This document shows positions 1 to 8,808 of a DNA stretch of 37,454 bases, one piece after another. Source of the stretch: Streptomyces hygroscopicus subsp. hygroscopicus. Lineage in GTDB: Bacteria > Actinomycetota > Actinomycetes > Streptomycetales > Streptomycetaceae. Within the stretch, counting starts at the first letter, position 1. Each line of letters begins with the position of its first letter. A program made the translations under genes and the position numbers. The stretch spans positions 1-37,454 of the forward strand of contig NZ_BBOX01000262.1 of assembly GCF_001553455.1 (NCBI RefSeq). The letters are read 5' to 3'. A model generated the notes under the pieces. The model searched no databases and was not told the origin of the DNA. It saw only the letters and a program-made list of their open reading frames with translations.

Positions 1-40
1 GGGGCGGGGGCGGGGCCCGGCCTCGTGCCCGCCGCGGGGG

Positions 41-592
41 TCAGCGGGTGGACGAGGCCGAGCGCTCCCGCTTGGGGAAGAGCGTGTAGCTGAGCGCGAT
101 GGCCAGGTTGATGCCGATCAGGAACAGCATCTTCAGCTGCCAGTCGCGCAGCGAGCCGATCTCGCCGTCGTCGCCGACGTACCAGATCCCGCCCTGGAGC
201 AGCGCGATGGCGATGACCGCCGCCAGCACCCAGCGGGCCGCGGTCTTCCACTCGTGGACCGTCCGCGCCATGCCGTACTTCGGCGGCTTGACCGGCGGCG
301 GCCCGTCGAAGAAGCGGTGCGCCACCCGGGCGTCGACCCAGCGGATCGTCTGGTGGCCGAGCGCGGCCGAGTAGCCGATGTAGACCGCGGCGAGACCGTG
401 CTTCCAGTCGGGTTCGGCGCCGTTCCTCAGATCGATCACGGTCGTCACGAACAGCACCACCTCCAGCAGCGGTTCGCACAGCAGCACCACGGTGCTCGCC
501 TTCGGCTTCTTCGCCACGTACCGCAGCGCCAGCCCGAGGGCCAGCAACACCCAGAAGCCGACCTCACAGGCGATGATCAGCGCGACAACCAC
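41..592 (-). CDS. Small multi-spanning membrane protein of unknown function
   Basis: The predicted protein has 183 residues. I do not recognise the family. It is hydrophobic: one long membrane segment lies at about residues 2-24, a second at about 33-52, one near 66-82, and two more in the C-terminal half (about 118-137 and 153-170). A basic, serine-rich tail (RERSASSTR) ends it. The longer open frame reaches further upstream, but composition changes from coding-like to arginine-rich. A GTG at 592 directly follows a GAGAGGGGATCTCC ribosome-binding region, so I place the start there. It diverges from the histidine kinase gene that begins at 759, leaving about 165 bp for both promoters. Function is unknown; a link to the two-component pair is only positional. 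Confidence 0.75.
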   Translation of the reverse strand: MVVALIIACEVGFWVLLALGLALRYVAKKPKASTVVLLCEPLLEVVLFVTTVIDLRNGAEPDWKHGLAAVYIGYSAALGHQTIRWVDARVAHRFFDGPPPVKPPKYGMARTVHEWKTAARWVLAAVIAIALLQGGIWYVGDDGEIGSLRDWQLKMLFLIGINLAIALSYTLFPKRERSASSTR

Positions 593-758
593 GGAGATCC
601 CCTCTCGCTCTACCCTCCCCTCACCCTCCCCGGCGATCCGGGCGCCCGCCTCGTCGGCGGCGATGAAACCGACTGCATCCTTCGATGTACGCCGCCGGGC
701 GGCGGCCCCGGTCCCAAGGGGGAGGCCCGGCCGGCGCGTGGCGTGGTGTGATGGGGCC

Positions 759-1970
759 ATGCCGTCCCGCCCCCTGCCCCCGCGCCCCCACCGGCATGAC
801 GTGCTCATCGGCCTGTGCGGACTGCTCGGCGGGGTCCTGATGTGGGCGGCGGGACTGAACAACTCGCCGTTCCTCGGTGCGCCCCAGTGGCTGGGGCTGA
901 TCGCGCTGTTCGTGATCTCGGCCGCCGAGCTGCTGCGGCGCACGGCACCGCTGATCGCCCTCGGCGTGGGGACCGTCGCGCTCGCCATGGACGTCGTCAG
1001 CGGCGGCCGGGGCGTGACGCTGCTGATGTACACCGACCTGATCTACGCGAGTGTCATCTACTCCGGCCCGGTCGCCGCCCGGCGGCTGCCCCGGATCTGC
1101 GGATTCGTCACGGCGCTGGCGACCATGGTGCCGCTGGCCGTCTTCCGCGATCCCCGGGCGCTGCTGGTCGGCGCGTTCGTCGCACTGCTCACGCTGACCC
1201 CGGCGTGGACCGGGTCGGTGGTCCGCGACCACCGCGAAGAGGCCGCCGCCGCCCGTCTGGAGGCCGAACGCATCGCCCTGCTGGCCGAGTTGGACCGGCG
1301 CGAGGCGGTCGCCGCCGAACGCGCCCGGATGGCCCGCGAACTCCACGACATGGTGGCCAACCACCTGTCGGCCATCGCCATCCACTCCACCGCCGCGCTC
1401 TCCCTGAAGGACCCCGCCGCGACCGACGAGGCGCTCGGCGTCATCCGGGAGAACAGCGTGCGGGGCCTGGCCGAGATGCGCCGGCTGATCGGGCTGCTGC
1501 GGGACCCCGGGGACGAGCGGGAACCGGCCGCCACCTCCACGCTCGACGCGCTCGACACCCTGCTGGAGCAGGCCCGCGCCAACGCCCGCTCCGGCGGCCA
1601 GGACATCGTCCTGGCCGACCGGCGGCCGGACGGCGCCGCCCCGCTGCCCGCCCCGGTCGAGCTCGCCGCGTACCGCATCGTCCAGGAGTCGCTCACCAAC
1701 GCCCTCAAACACGCCGCGCCCGGCCGGGTGGACGTGACGCTGGCGCACCGCGCGGACGGCCCGCTCGAGGTCAGCGTCATCAGCCCGTACGCCGACCGCT
1801 CCGGCCCCCGGGCACCCGGCTCCGGCACCGGGCTGATCGGGATGCGCGAGCGGGTGACCCTGCTCGGCGGCACCCTCGACGCCGGACCCGTCACCGGGCC
1901 GGAGGGCACGGTGTGGCGGGTACTGGCCGCGCTGCCGCTGGGGGACGAGAGCGCCCAGCGTCTGTCATGA
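759..1970 (+). CDS. Sensor histidine kinase, NarL/DesK (HisKA_3) type
   Basis: Membrane sensor kinase of 403 residues that should autophosphorylate and pass phosphate to the regulator encoded just downstream. The N-terminal half (about residues 15-155) is a run of hydrophobic segments with short loops, so sensing is probably within the membrane or at its surface. A charged coiled linker follows (about 160-188). The dimerisation/phosphoacceptor motif is RELHDMVANHLSAIAIH, with His196 as the likely phosphorylated residue. The HATPase domain shows the N-box ESLTNALKHA (Asn314) and the G-box GTGLIGMRERV (about 356). ATG 759 was chosen because the upstream frame is an arginine-rich antisense-like stretch. 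The stop overlaps an in-frame ATG of the regulator by ATGA, so the two are one operon. The ligand is unknown. Confidence 0.93.
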   Translation: MPSRPLPPRPHRHDVLIGLCGLLGGVLMWAAGLNNSPFLGAPQWLGLIALFVISAAELLRRTAPLIALGVGTVALAMDVVSGGRGVTLLMYTDLIYASVIYSGPVAARRLPRICGFVTALATMVPLAVFRDPRALLVGAFVALLTLTPAWTGSVVRDHREEAAAARLEAERIALLAELDRREAVAAERARMARELHDMVANHLSAIAIHSTAALSLKDPAATDEALGVIRENSVRGLAEMRRLIGLLRDPGDEREPAATSTLDALDTLLEQARANARSGGQDIVLADRRPDGAAPLPAPVELAAYRIVQESLTNALKHAAPGRVDVTLAHRADGPLEVSVISPYADRSGPRAPGSGTGLIGMRERVTLLGGTLDAGPVTGPEGTVWRVLAALPLGDESAQRLS

Positions 1971-1993
1971 CCGTATCTCGACCAGGAGCCGCC

Positions 1994-2686
1994 GTGACCC
2001 CGTCGCCCACCCCGCCCTCCGCCACCGCGTCCGCGCCGATCCGGGTGCTGGTCGCCGAGGACCAGGGCTCGGTGCGCTCCGGGCTGGTCCTGATCCTGCG
2101 GTCCGCCCCCGATATCGAGGTGGTCGGCGAGGCGGTCGACGGCCTCCAGGCGGTGGAGATGGCCCGCGCGCTGCGCCCCGACGTGGTGCTGATGGACGTG
2201 CAGATGCCACGGCTGGACGGGGTGTCGGCCACCCGTCAGGTGGTCGCCGAACAGCTGGCCGACGTGCTGGTGCTGACCACCTTCGACCTCGACGAGTACG
2301 TCTTCGGGGCGCTGCGCGCGGGCGCCGCCGGGTTTCTGCTCAAGGACAGCGAGGCGACCGACCTGATCGAGGCGGTCCGTACGGTGGGGCGCGGCGAGGG
2401 GCTGATCGCCCCGGCGGTCACCCGCCGGCTGATCGCGGAGTTCGCCCGGCCCCAGAGGGCCCCCGCCTCCACCGCGGCCGACCCCTCGGTGCTCGCCACG
2501 CTCACCCCGCGGGAGCGGGAGGTGCTGGCCTGCCTCGGTCAGGGGCTGTCGAACGCGCAGATCGCGCAGCGGCTCACCATGGCGGAGGCGACGGTGAAGA
2601 CGCATGTCAGCCGGCTGCTGAACAAGCTGGACCTGCGCAGCCGGGTCCAGGCCGCGGTGCTGGCCCAGGAGCTCAATGTGCGGTAG
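1994..2686 (+). CDS. LuxR/NarL-family response regulator
   Basis: DNA-binding partner of the preceding kinase, 230 residues. The receiver domain starts at IRVLVAEDQ and carries the phosphoacceptor Asp68 in VVLMDVQMP, the switch Thr in VLTTFD and the conserved Lys in LLKD. The C-terminal LuxR-type helix-turn-helix spans about residues 170-226 (LTPREREVLACLGQGLSNAQIAQRL, given here as two parts: LTPREREVLA and GLSNAQIAQRL), with the recognition helix in MAEATVKTHVSRLL. I favour the GTG at 1994 because AGGAG lies five bases upstream. An in-frame ATG at 1967 that overlaps the kinase stop is the alternative and would add nine residues. Targets are unknown. Confidence 0.93.
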   Translation: MTPSPTPPSATASAPIRVLVAEDQGSVRSGLVLILRSAPDIEVVGEAVDGLQAVEMARALRPDVVLMDVQMPRLDGVSATRQVVAEQLADVLVLTTFDLDEYVFGALRAGAAGFLLKDSEATDLIEAVRTVGRGEGLIAPAVTRRLIAEFARPQRAPASTAADPSVLATLTPREREVLACLGQGLSNAQIAQRLTMAEATVKTHVSRLLNKLDLRSRVQAAVLAQELNVR

Positions 2687-2893
2687 CCGAACGGCGGGTG
2701 CCAGGCCCGGTCCGGAGGATCCTCGCGGGTCCAGTGCCGCGTCAGCCAGGGTTCGCCCCGCTCGCCGCCCCGGTACGCGCGCTCGCCGCGTTGGCCGAAA
2801 GCCCGAGCAGGCCCACGACGAGGGCTTCCGGCCGCCGTGCGGTCGCACGCACCGGGGCGCCTCGCCACCGGGCGCACCCTGACCGGCGCGGCA

Positions 2894-3349
2894 CTAGGCG
2901 ACGTTGACGCGCTGGCCGGGCGGCGCGGCCTCCAGCCAGGCCAGGAAGCCGGTCAGGGCGTCCTCGCTCATGGCCAGTTCCAGCCGGGTGCCGCCGTGCA
3001 GACAGGCGAGCACCACCGCGTCGGAGAGCAGCGCCAGCTCTTCCTCGCCCTTGGGGGTGCGCCGCTGCAGCACCTCGATCGAGGCGCGCTCCAGAACCCG
3101 GCGGGGCCTCGGCGCGTAGGAGAAGACCCGGAACCACTCGATGCGGTCACCGTTGTAGCGGGCGACCCCGTACACCCATCCCTTGCCGCTGGGCTCGGAT
3201 TCGCCTGGCGGTGGGTCCCAGCGCAGGGAACAGTCGAAGGTTCCGCCGGACCGCTGGATCAGCCGCCGCCGGAGACCGAAGACGAAGAGTCCCACCACCA
3301 CCAGCGCGACGACCACGCCGCCCACAAGCAGAGCGAGGACCATCTTCAC
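2894..3349 (-). CDS. DUF2550 family membrane-anchored protein
   Basis: The 151-residue protein has one N-terminal transmembrane helix (about residues 3-25, VLALLVGGVVVALVVVGLF) followed by a soluble domain with WDPPP, GVARYNGDRIEWFRVFS and RRTP motifs. I recognise this as the DUF2550 family, which in actinobacteria sits directly after atpC. The GTG start at 3349 has a strong GAGGAGGTC site just upstream and gives the sequence MKMVLALL. It follows atpC on the same strand but is separated by a perfect 15-bp inverted repeat, so it may be only partly co-transcribed with the ATP synthase. No function is established that I know of. The soluble part resembles a PH-like fold only by my impression. 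Confidence 0.88.
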   Translation of the reverse strand: MKMVLALLVGGVVVALVVVGLFVFGLRRRLIQRSGGTFDCSLRWDPPPGESEPSGKGWVYGVARYNGDRIEWFRVFSYAPRPRRVLERASIEVLQRRTPKGEEELALLSDAVVLACLHGGTRLELAMSEDALTGFLAWLEAAPPGQRVNVA

Positions 3350-3389
3350 CGACCTCCTCGCGTCATCCGGAAAAACCGCACCTGCATCG

Positions 3390-3440
3390 CCTCAGCCGCG
3401 GACCGCTGAAGGGCAGCTCCAGCGAGGTCCGCGGCTGAGG
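3390..3440. terminator. Perfect 15-bp inverted repeat between atpC and the DUF2550 gene
   Basis: Arms 3390-3404 (CCTCAGCCGCGGACC) and 3426-3440 pair perfectly around a 21-nt loop. On the plus strand the stem is followed at once by TTTTCC. On the minus strand (the direction of atpC) there is no immediate U-run, and a TTTTT lies about 15 nt downstream. It probably ends or attenuates the atp transcript before the DUF2550 gene. Confidence 0.7.
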
Positions 3441-3463
3441 TTTTCCGACCGTACGTGACAGGC

Positions 3464-3841
3464 TCAGTGCGCTCCCGCCACCGCACGCAGCCGGACGTCG
3501 GCGCGCCGCTCGGCGGCGGCGTCCGCCTCCGACTTGGCACGCTCCAGCGCCCGCTCCGCGCGCTTGACATCGATCTCGTCGGACAGCTCCGCGACCTCGG
3601 CCAGCAGTGAGAGCTTGTCCTCCGCGAACGAGATGAATCCACCGTGCACCGCGGCCACGACTGTCCCGCCGTCGACCGAACGGATGGTCACCGGGCCGGA
3701 CTCCAGCACACCGAGCAGCGGCTGGTGGCCGGGCATGACGCCGATGTCACCCGATGTGGTGCGCGCGATGACCAAGGTGGCCGCACCGGACCAGACACTA
3801 CGGTCCGCCGCGACCAGCTCGACCTGCAGCTCAGCAGCCAA
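3464..3841 (-). CDS. atpC: F1Fo ATP synthase epsilon subunit
   Basis: Epsilon is the regulatory subunit of the central stalk, bound to gamma. The 125-residue protein begins with the beta-sandwich domain (ELQVELVAADRSVWSGAA, with the conserved GDIGVMPGHQPLLG turn) and ends with the alpha-helical domain (ERALERAKSEADAAAERRADVRLRA region). No ATG or GTG is available at the right place. A TTG at 3841 is preceded by GAGGAGCC with normal spacing and matches the family N-terminus, so I take it as the start. It is the last atp gene of the operon, 111 bp after atpD. Confidence 0.96.
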   Translation of the reverse strand: MAAELQVELVAADRSVWSGAATLVIARTTSGDIGVMPGHQPLLGVLESGPVTIRSVDGGTVVAAVHGGFISFAEDKLSLLAEVAELSDEIDVKRAERALERAKSEADAAAERRADVRLRAVAGAH

Positions 3842-3952
3842 CGTGGCTCCTCGGGTCTCTCCCTGCCGGGTCGGGCAGGGCTTTCGTCAAAGAATAACGG
3901 GCGTACGGAGAGGGGTGGGACCGGGCCCACCCCTCTCCCGGAGCTGCCGGGC

Positions 3953-5407
3953 TCAGGAGACGCCCAGCTCCTTGGCCTTGGCCTTCAGGTCGTCCAGACC
4001 ACCGCACATGAAGAACGCCTGCTCGGGGAAGTGGTCGAACTCACCGTCGGCGATCGCGTTGAACGCGGCGATCGACTCGTCCAGCGGCACGTCCGATCCG
4101 TCGAGACCGGTGAACTGCTTCGCCGCGTGGGTGTTCTGCGACAGGAAGCGCTCGATGCGGCGGGCGCGGAAGACGGTGAGCTTGTCCTCCTCGCCGAGCT
4201 CGTCGATGCCCAGGATGTTGATGATGTCCTGGAGGTCCTTGTACTTCTGCAGGATCGACTTCACGCGCGAGGCGCAGTCGTAGTGGTCCTGCGAGATGTA
4301 CCGCGGGTCCAGGATCCGGGACGTCGAGTCCAGCGGGTCGATCGCCGGGTAGATGCCCTTCTCCGAGATCGGCCGGGAGAGCGTCGTCGTCGCGTCGAGG
4401 TGCGCGAAGACGTTCGCCGGGGCCGGGTCGGTCAGGTCGTCCGCGGGGACGTAGATCGCCTGCATCGAGGTGATCGAGTGGCCACGGGTCGAGGTGATGC
4501 GCTCCTGGAGAAGGCCCATCTCGTCGGCCAGGTTCGGCTGGTAGCCCACCGCGGAGGGCATCCGGCCGAGCAGGGTCGAGACCTCGGAACCGGCCTGGGT
4601 GAAGCGGAAGATGTTGTCGATGAAGAACAGCACGTCCTGCTTCTGCACATCGCGGAAGTACTCCGCCATGGTGAGCCCCGCCAGGGCGACCCGCAGACGG
4701 GTGCCCGGGGGCTCGTCCATCTGGCCGAAGACCAGCGCGGTCTGCGGGAGCACGCCGGACTCGGCCATCTCCTCGATCAGGTCGTTGCCCTCACGGGTGC
4801 GCTCACCGACACCGGCGAACACGGAAACGCCCTCGTGCAGCTTGGCCACACGCATGATCATTTCCTGGATGAGGACGGTCTTGCCGACGCCCGCGCCGCC
4901 GAACAGGCCGATCTTGCCGCCCTTGACGTACGGGGTCAGCAGGTCGATGGCCTTCAGACCGGTCTCGAACATCTCGGTCTTGGACTCGAGCTGGTCGAAG
5001 GCCGGGGCCTTGCGGTGGATGGACCAGCGCTCGGTGACCTCGGACTCGGCCTCGGGCTCGTTGAGGATCTTGCCCAGGGTGTTGAACACCCGGCCCTTGG
5101 TGACATCGCCGACCGGCACCGTGATGCCGTCGCCGGTGTCGGTCACCTGGGCCTGGCGGACCAGACCGTCGGTGGGCTCCATGGAGATGGCCCGGACCAG
5201 GCCCTCGCCCAGGTGCTGGGCGACCTCAAGGGTCAGGGTCTTCTTCGCACCCTTCTGCGAGGGGTCGGCGACCTCGACGGTCAGCGCGTTGTAGATCTCC
5301 GGCATCGCGTCGACGGGGAACTCCACGTCGACGACCGGGCCGATGACCCGCGCGACGCGGCCAGCGGCCACGCCGGCAGGAGCGGTCGGCTCAACAGTGG
5401 TGGTCAT
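3953..5407 (-). CDS. atpD: F1Fo ATP synthase beta subunit
   Basis: Catalytic subunit of the F1 head; it synthesises ATP from ADP and phosphate. It has 484 residues, a normal length. The N-terminal beta-barrel (about residues 17-95) is followed by the nucleotide-binding domain with P-loop GGAGVGKT (170-177, Lys176), the catalytic glutamate region GVGERTREGNDL, and the Walker B segment VLFFIDNIFRF. The C-terminal helical domain includes the DELSEED-like segment, here IDELGEEDK. It starts five bases after the atpG stop, so the two are tightly coupled. Confidence 0.99.
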   Translation of the reverse strand: MTTTVEPTAPAGVAAGRVARVIGPVVDVEFPVDAMPEIYNALTVEVADPSQKGAKKTLTLEVAQHLGEGLVRAISMEPTDGLVRQAQVTDTGDGITVPVGDVTKGRVFNTLGKILNEPEAESEVTERWSIHRKAPAFDQLESKTEMFETGLKAIDLLTPYVKGGKIGLFGGAGVGKTVLIQEMIMRVAKLHEGVSVFAGVGERTREGNDLIEEMAESGVLPQTALVFGQMDEPPGTRLRVALAGLTMAEYFRDVQKQDVLFFIDNIFRFTQAGSEVSTLLGRMPSAVGYQPNLADEMGLLQERITSTRGHSITSMQAIYVPADDLTDPAPANVFAHLDATTTLSRPISEKGIYPAIDPLDSTSRILDPRYISQDHYDCASRVKSILQKYKDLQDIINILGIDELGEEDKLTVFRARRIERFLSQNTHAAKQFTGLDGSDVPLDESIAAFNAIADGEFDHFPEQAFFMCGGLDDLKAKAKELGVS

Positions 5408-5412
5408 AGTTG

Positions 5413-6327
5413 TCAGTCACTCCCCGCGGAGGCGTCGGCCAGAGCGCTCGCGCCACCGACGATCTCGCTGATTTCCTGGGTGATGTCGGCCTGGCGGGCC
5501 GCGTTGGCAAGCCGCGTGAGCGACTTGATGAGCTCTTCGGCATTGTCGGTCGCCGACTTCATCGCCCGCCGGGTCGCCGCGTGCTTGGAGGCGGCGGCCT
5601 GGAGCAGGGCGTTGTAGATACGCGCTTCGACGTACCGGGGCAGCAGGGCGTCCAGGACGTCCTCGGCCGACGGCTCGAACTCGAAGAGCGGAAGGATCTC
5701 GCCCTTCCTCTCCTGCTCCTCCGCCTTCTCCCCGAGGCTCAGCGGCAGCAGCCGGTCCTGCACCGGGGTCTGCGTCAGCATCGAGACGAACTCGGTGAAC
5801 ACGATGTGCAGCTCGTCGACGCCGCCCTCGGCCGTCTCCCTGAGCACCGCCTCGATCAGCGGGCCGGCGATCTTCTTGGCGTCCGCGTAGGTGGGGCTGT
5901 CGGTGAAGCCGCTCCAGGACTCCGTGACCTTGCGCTCACGGAAGCTGTAGTAGGCCACGCCCTTGCGGCCGACGATATAGGTGTCGACCTCCTTGCCCTC
6001 ACCGGTGAGCCGCTCGGTGAGCTGCTCGGCCGCCTTGATCACGTTGGAGGAGTAGCCGCCCGCGAGACCGCGGTCGCTCGTGAGGAGCAGGATCGCGGCA
6101 CGGGTCGGGTGCTCGGTCTCCGTGGTCAGCGCATGCTGGGTGGTGGAGCCCTTGGCGACCGCGCCCACCGCCCGGGTGAGCTCGTTCGCGTACGGAGTCG
6201 ACGCGGCCACCTGGCGCTGCGCCTTGACGACGCGCGAGGCGGCGATCATCTCCATCGCCTTGGTGATCTTCTTGGTCGCGGAGACGGACTTGATCCGCCT
6301 CTTGTAGACCCTGAGCTGGGCACCCAT
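5413..6327 (-). CDS. atpG: F1Fo ATP synthase gamma subunit
   Basis: Gamma is the rotor shaft inside the alpha3-beta3 head. The 304-residue protein shows the typical N-terminal coiled helix (MGAQLRVYKRRIKSVSATKK, then ITKAMEMIAASRV) and the C-terminal helix with ATDNAEELIKSL and ARQADITQEISEIVGGA. The open frame extends 31 codons further upstream into atpA, but ATG 6327 gives the family N-terminus. Its start lies four bases beyond the atpA stop. Confidence 0.98.
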   Translation of the reverse strand: MGAQLRVYKRRIKSVSATKKITKAMEMIAASRVVKAQRQVAASTPYANELTRAVGAVAKGSTTQHALTTETEHPTRAAILLLTSDRGLAGGYSSNVIKAAEQLTERLTGEGKEVDTYIVGRKGVAYYSFRERKVTESWSGFTDSPTYADAKKIAGPLIEAVLRETAEGGVDELHIVFTEFVSMLTQTPVQDRLLPLSLGEKAEEQERKGEILPLFEFEPSAEDVLDALLPRYVEARIYNALLQAAASKHAATRRAMKSATDNAEELIKSLTRLANAARQADITQEISEIVGGASALADASAGSD

Positions 6328-6331
6328 GGGC

Positions 6332-7903
6332 TCAGTCCTCGCCCAGCAGCTTGCCGCCCGAGGTCTCGAACTGCCGCTTGAAGGAGTCGACGGCCTCGCC
6401 GAGCGCCTGGATCGTGTCATCGGACATCTTGCCGCCCTCGACGATCCCGGTCATCAGGGACTTGTGCTCACGGTGGAGGTGGTCCAGCAGCTCCCGCTCG
6501 AAGCGGCGGATGTCCTGGACCGGGACGTCGTCCATCTTGCCGGTGGTGCCGGCCCAGATGGAGACGATCTCGTCCTCGGTGGAGAACGGGGCGTACTGCG
6601 ACTGCTTCAGCAGCTCGACCATGCGCGCACCGCGTTCCAGCGATGCCTTGGAGGCCGCGTCCAGGTCGGAGCCGAAGGCGGCGAACGCCTCGAGCTCGCG
6701 GTACTGGGCGAGGTCCACCCGGAGCCGGCCGGAGACCTGGCGCATCGCCTTGTGCTGAGCGGAACCACCGACGCGGGAGACCGAGATACCGACGTTCAGG
6801 GCCGGCCGCTGACCGGCGTTGAACAGGTCGGACTCCAGGAAGCACTGACCGTCGGTGATGGAGATGACGTTGGTCGGGATGAACGCCGACACGTCGTTGG
6901 CCTTGGTCTCGACGATCGGCAGACCGGTCATCGAACCGGCGCCCATCTCGTCGGACAGCTTGGCGCAGCGCTCCAGCAGCCGGGAGTGCAGGTAGAAGAC
7001 GTCACCCGGGTACGCCTCACGGCCCGGCGGGCGGCGCAGCAGCAGCGACACGGCGCGGTAGGCGTCGGCCTGCTTGGACAGGTCGTCGAAGACGATCAGG
7101 ACGTGCTTGCCCTGGTACATCCAGTGCTGGCCGATGGCCGAGCCCGTGTAGGGGGCGAGGTACTTGAAACCCGCCGGGTCCGACGCCGGGGCGGCGACGA
7201 TCGTCGTGTACTCCAGGGCGCCGGCCTCCTCCAGCGCGGCGCGCACGCCGGCGATGGTGGAGCCCTTCTGGCCGATGGCGACGTAGATGCAGCGGACCTG
7301 CTTCTTCGGGTCGCCGGAGCGCCAGTTGTCACGCTGGTTGATGATCGTGTCGACGCACAGCGCGGTCTTGCCGGTCTGCCGGTCGCCGATGACCAGCTGG
7401 CGCTGGCCGCGGCCGATCGGGGTCATCGCGTCGACGGCCTTGTAGCCGGTCTCCAACGGCTCGTGCACCGACTTGCGCTGCATGACCGTGGGGGCCTGCA
7501 GCTCGAGGGCTCGGCGGCCTTCGGTCTCGATCTCGCCGAGGCCGTCGATCGGGGCACCCAGCGGGTCGACCACGCGGCCGAGGTAGCCCTCGCCGACGGC
7601 GACCGAGAGGACCTCGCCGGTGCGGTGCACCTGCTGGCCCTCCTCGATGCCGCTGAACTCACCGAGGACGACCGCACCGATCTCGCGCTCCTCGAGGTTG
7701 AGGGCGAGGCCGAGGGTGCCGTCCTCGAACTTCAGCAGTTCGTTCGCCATGGCCGAGGGAAGTCCCTCGACCTTCGCGATGCCGTCGCCGGCAACGCTGA
7801 CCGTACCGACCTCCTCGCGCGAGGCCGCGTCCGGCTTGTACGCCTGGACAAAGTTCTCCAGTGCGTCCCGGATCTCCTCCGGCCGGATCGTGAGCTCCGC
7901 CAT
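6332..7903 (-). CDS. atpA: F1Fo ATP synthase alpha subunit
   Basis: Non-catalytic nucleotide-binding subunit of F1, 523 residues. It begins MAELTIRPEEIRDAL, the usual start, at ATG 7901-7903. The P-loop GDRQTGKT (173-180, Lys179) is present, as are the VLIVFDDLSKQ Walker B region and the arginine-finger region ISVSRVGGSAQ. The extra 17 upstream codons of the open frame do not match the family. The gap to atpH is 89 bp, the longest within the F1 part of the operon. Confidence 0.99.
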   Translation of the reverse strand: MAELTIRPEEIRDALENFVQAYKPDAASREEVGTVSVAGDGIAKVEGLPSAMANELLKFEDGTLGLALNLEEREIGAVVLGEFSGIEEGQQVHRTGEVLSVAVGEGYLGRVVDPLGAPIDGLGEIETEGRRALELQAPTVMQRKSVHEPLETGYKAVDAMTPIGRGQRQLVIGDRQTGKTALCVDTIINQRDNWRSGDPKKQVRCIYVAIGQKGSTIAGVRAALEEAGALEYTTIVAAPASDPAGFKYLAPYTGSAIGQHWMYQGKHVLIVFDDLSKQADAYRAVSLLLRRPPGREAYPGDVFYLHSRLLERCAKLSDEMGAGSMTGLPIVETKANDVSAFIPTNVISITDGQCFLESDLFNAGQRPALNVGISVSRVGGSAQHKAMRQVSGRLRVDLAQYRELEAFAAFGSDLDAASKASLERGARMVELLKQSQYAPFSTEDEIVSIWAGTTGKMDDVPVQDIRRFERELLDHLHREHKSLMTGIVEGGKMSDDTIQALGEAVDSFKRQFETSGGKLLGED

Positions 7904-7992
7904 CTGGGTTCCCTGCTCTCCTTGTTGGGCCCGAAGTATCTGACTACGGCCCAACTCGGGCCGCTTACATGCTTGTTGAGTTGGTGGCTGCG

Positions 7993-8808
7993 TCAGCCGG
8001 CCATCCGCCGGGTCGCCTCTTCGAGGCGGTCCGCGATGGTCCCGTTGATGACCTCGTCGCCGATGCGCACCGCGATCCCGCCGAGGACCTCCGGGTCCAC
8101 GTCCAGGTTGAGGTGCACCTTCCGTCCGTACAGCGTGCCCAGTGCCTCGCCGAGCCGCTGCTTCTGCCGGTCACTGAGCGGCACCGCGGAGGTGACGACC
8201 GCGACCGTACGGTCCCGGCGCGCCGCCGCGAGCTTGGACAGCTCCTCGAGACCCGCCTCCAGGCTACGACCCCGCGGATGGGTCACCAGGCGGATCACCA
8301 GCCGCTCGGTCACCCGGGCGGCCCGGCCGCCGAGCAGCTCGCCGACCAGCCCGGCCTTGGCCGAGACGCTCGCGCGCCGGTCGGTGAGCGCGCCCCGCAG
8401 CTCGGACGAGGAGGAGACGATCCGGCCGAACCGGAACAGCTCGTCCTCGACGTCGTCGAGGATGCCGGCCCGCTCGGCCGCCACCAGGTCGGCGGCGTTG
8501 GCCAGTTCCTCGCTCGCGTCCACCAGGTCGCGCGAGCCGGACCAGCGGGAGCGGACCAGGCCGGAGATCAGGTCGAGGGTCTCGCCGCCGACCTGTCCGC
8601 CCAGCACCCGCGCGGCCAGTTCGGCCTTGGCCTCGCCGGGCTGCGCCGGGTCGGTGAGGACCCGGCGCAGCGAGACCTCGCGGTCGAGCAGCGCGGTGAC
8701 GGCGGCCAGCTCATCGGCGAGCTTCGTCGCCTCGACGGCGGTGTTGTCCGTCAGGGCGTCGAAGCGCTCGCGTGCGGCTGCCAGTGCCTCCCGGCTCGCT
8801 CCGTTCAT
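7993..8808 (-). CDS. atpH: F1Fo ATP synthase delta subunit
   Basis: Peripheral-stalk subunit that joins the alpha subunits to the b subunits. It has 271 residues, long compared with the roughly 180 of E. coli delta but normal for actinobacteria, where the N-terminal region is extended. The C-terminal part has the conserved pattern VAVVTSAVPLSDRQ and DPEVLGGIAVRIGDEVINGT. The ATG at 8808 overlaps the atpF stop by four bases, which implies translational coupling. Confidence 0.97.
   Translation of the reverse strand: MNGASREALAAARERFDALTDNTAVEATKLADELAAVTALLDREVSLRRVLTDPAQPGEAKAELAARVLGGQVGGETLDLISGLVRSRWSGSRDLVDASEELANAADLVAAERAGILDDVEDELFRFGRIVSSSSELRGALTDRRASVSAKAGLVGELLGGRAARVTERLVIRLVTHPRGRSLEAGLEELSKLAAARRDRTVAVVTSAVPLSDRQKQRLGEALGTLYGRKVHLNLDVDPEVLGGIAVRIGDEVINGTIADRLEEATRRMAG

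Noticed and set aside
815..2686. Long plus-strand ORF (623 residues) joined to the response regulator
   Set aside because: Its first two thirds overlap the kinase in another frame and are arginine-rich; only the C-terminal 230 residues, from 1994, are the real regulator.
2687..2893. A gene between the response regulator and DUF2550
   Set aside because: Only short shadow frames; no start or motif. Treated as a convergent intergenic gap of about 200 bp.
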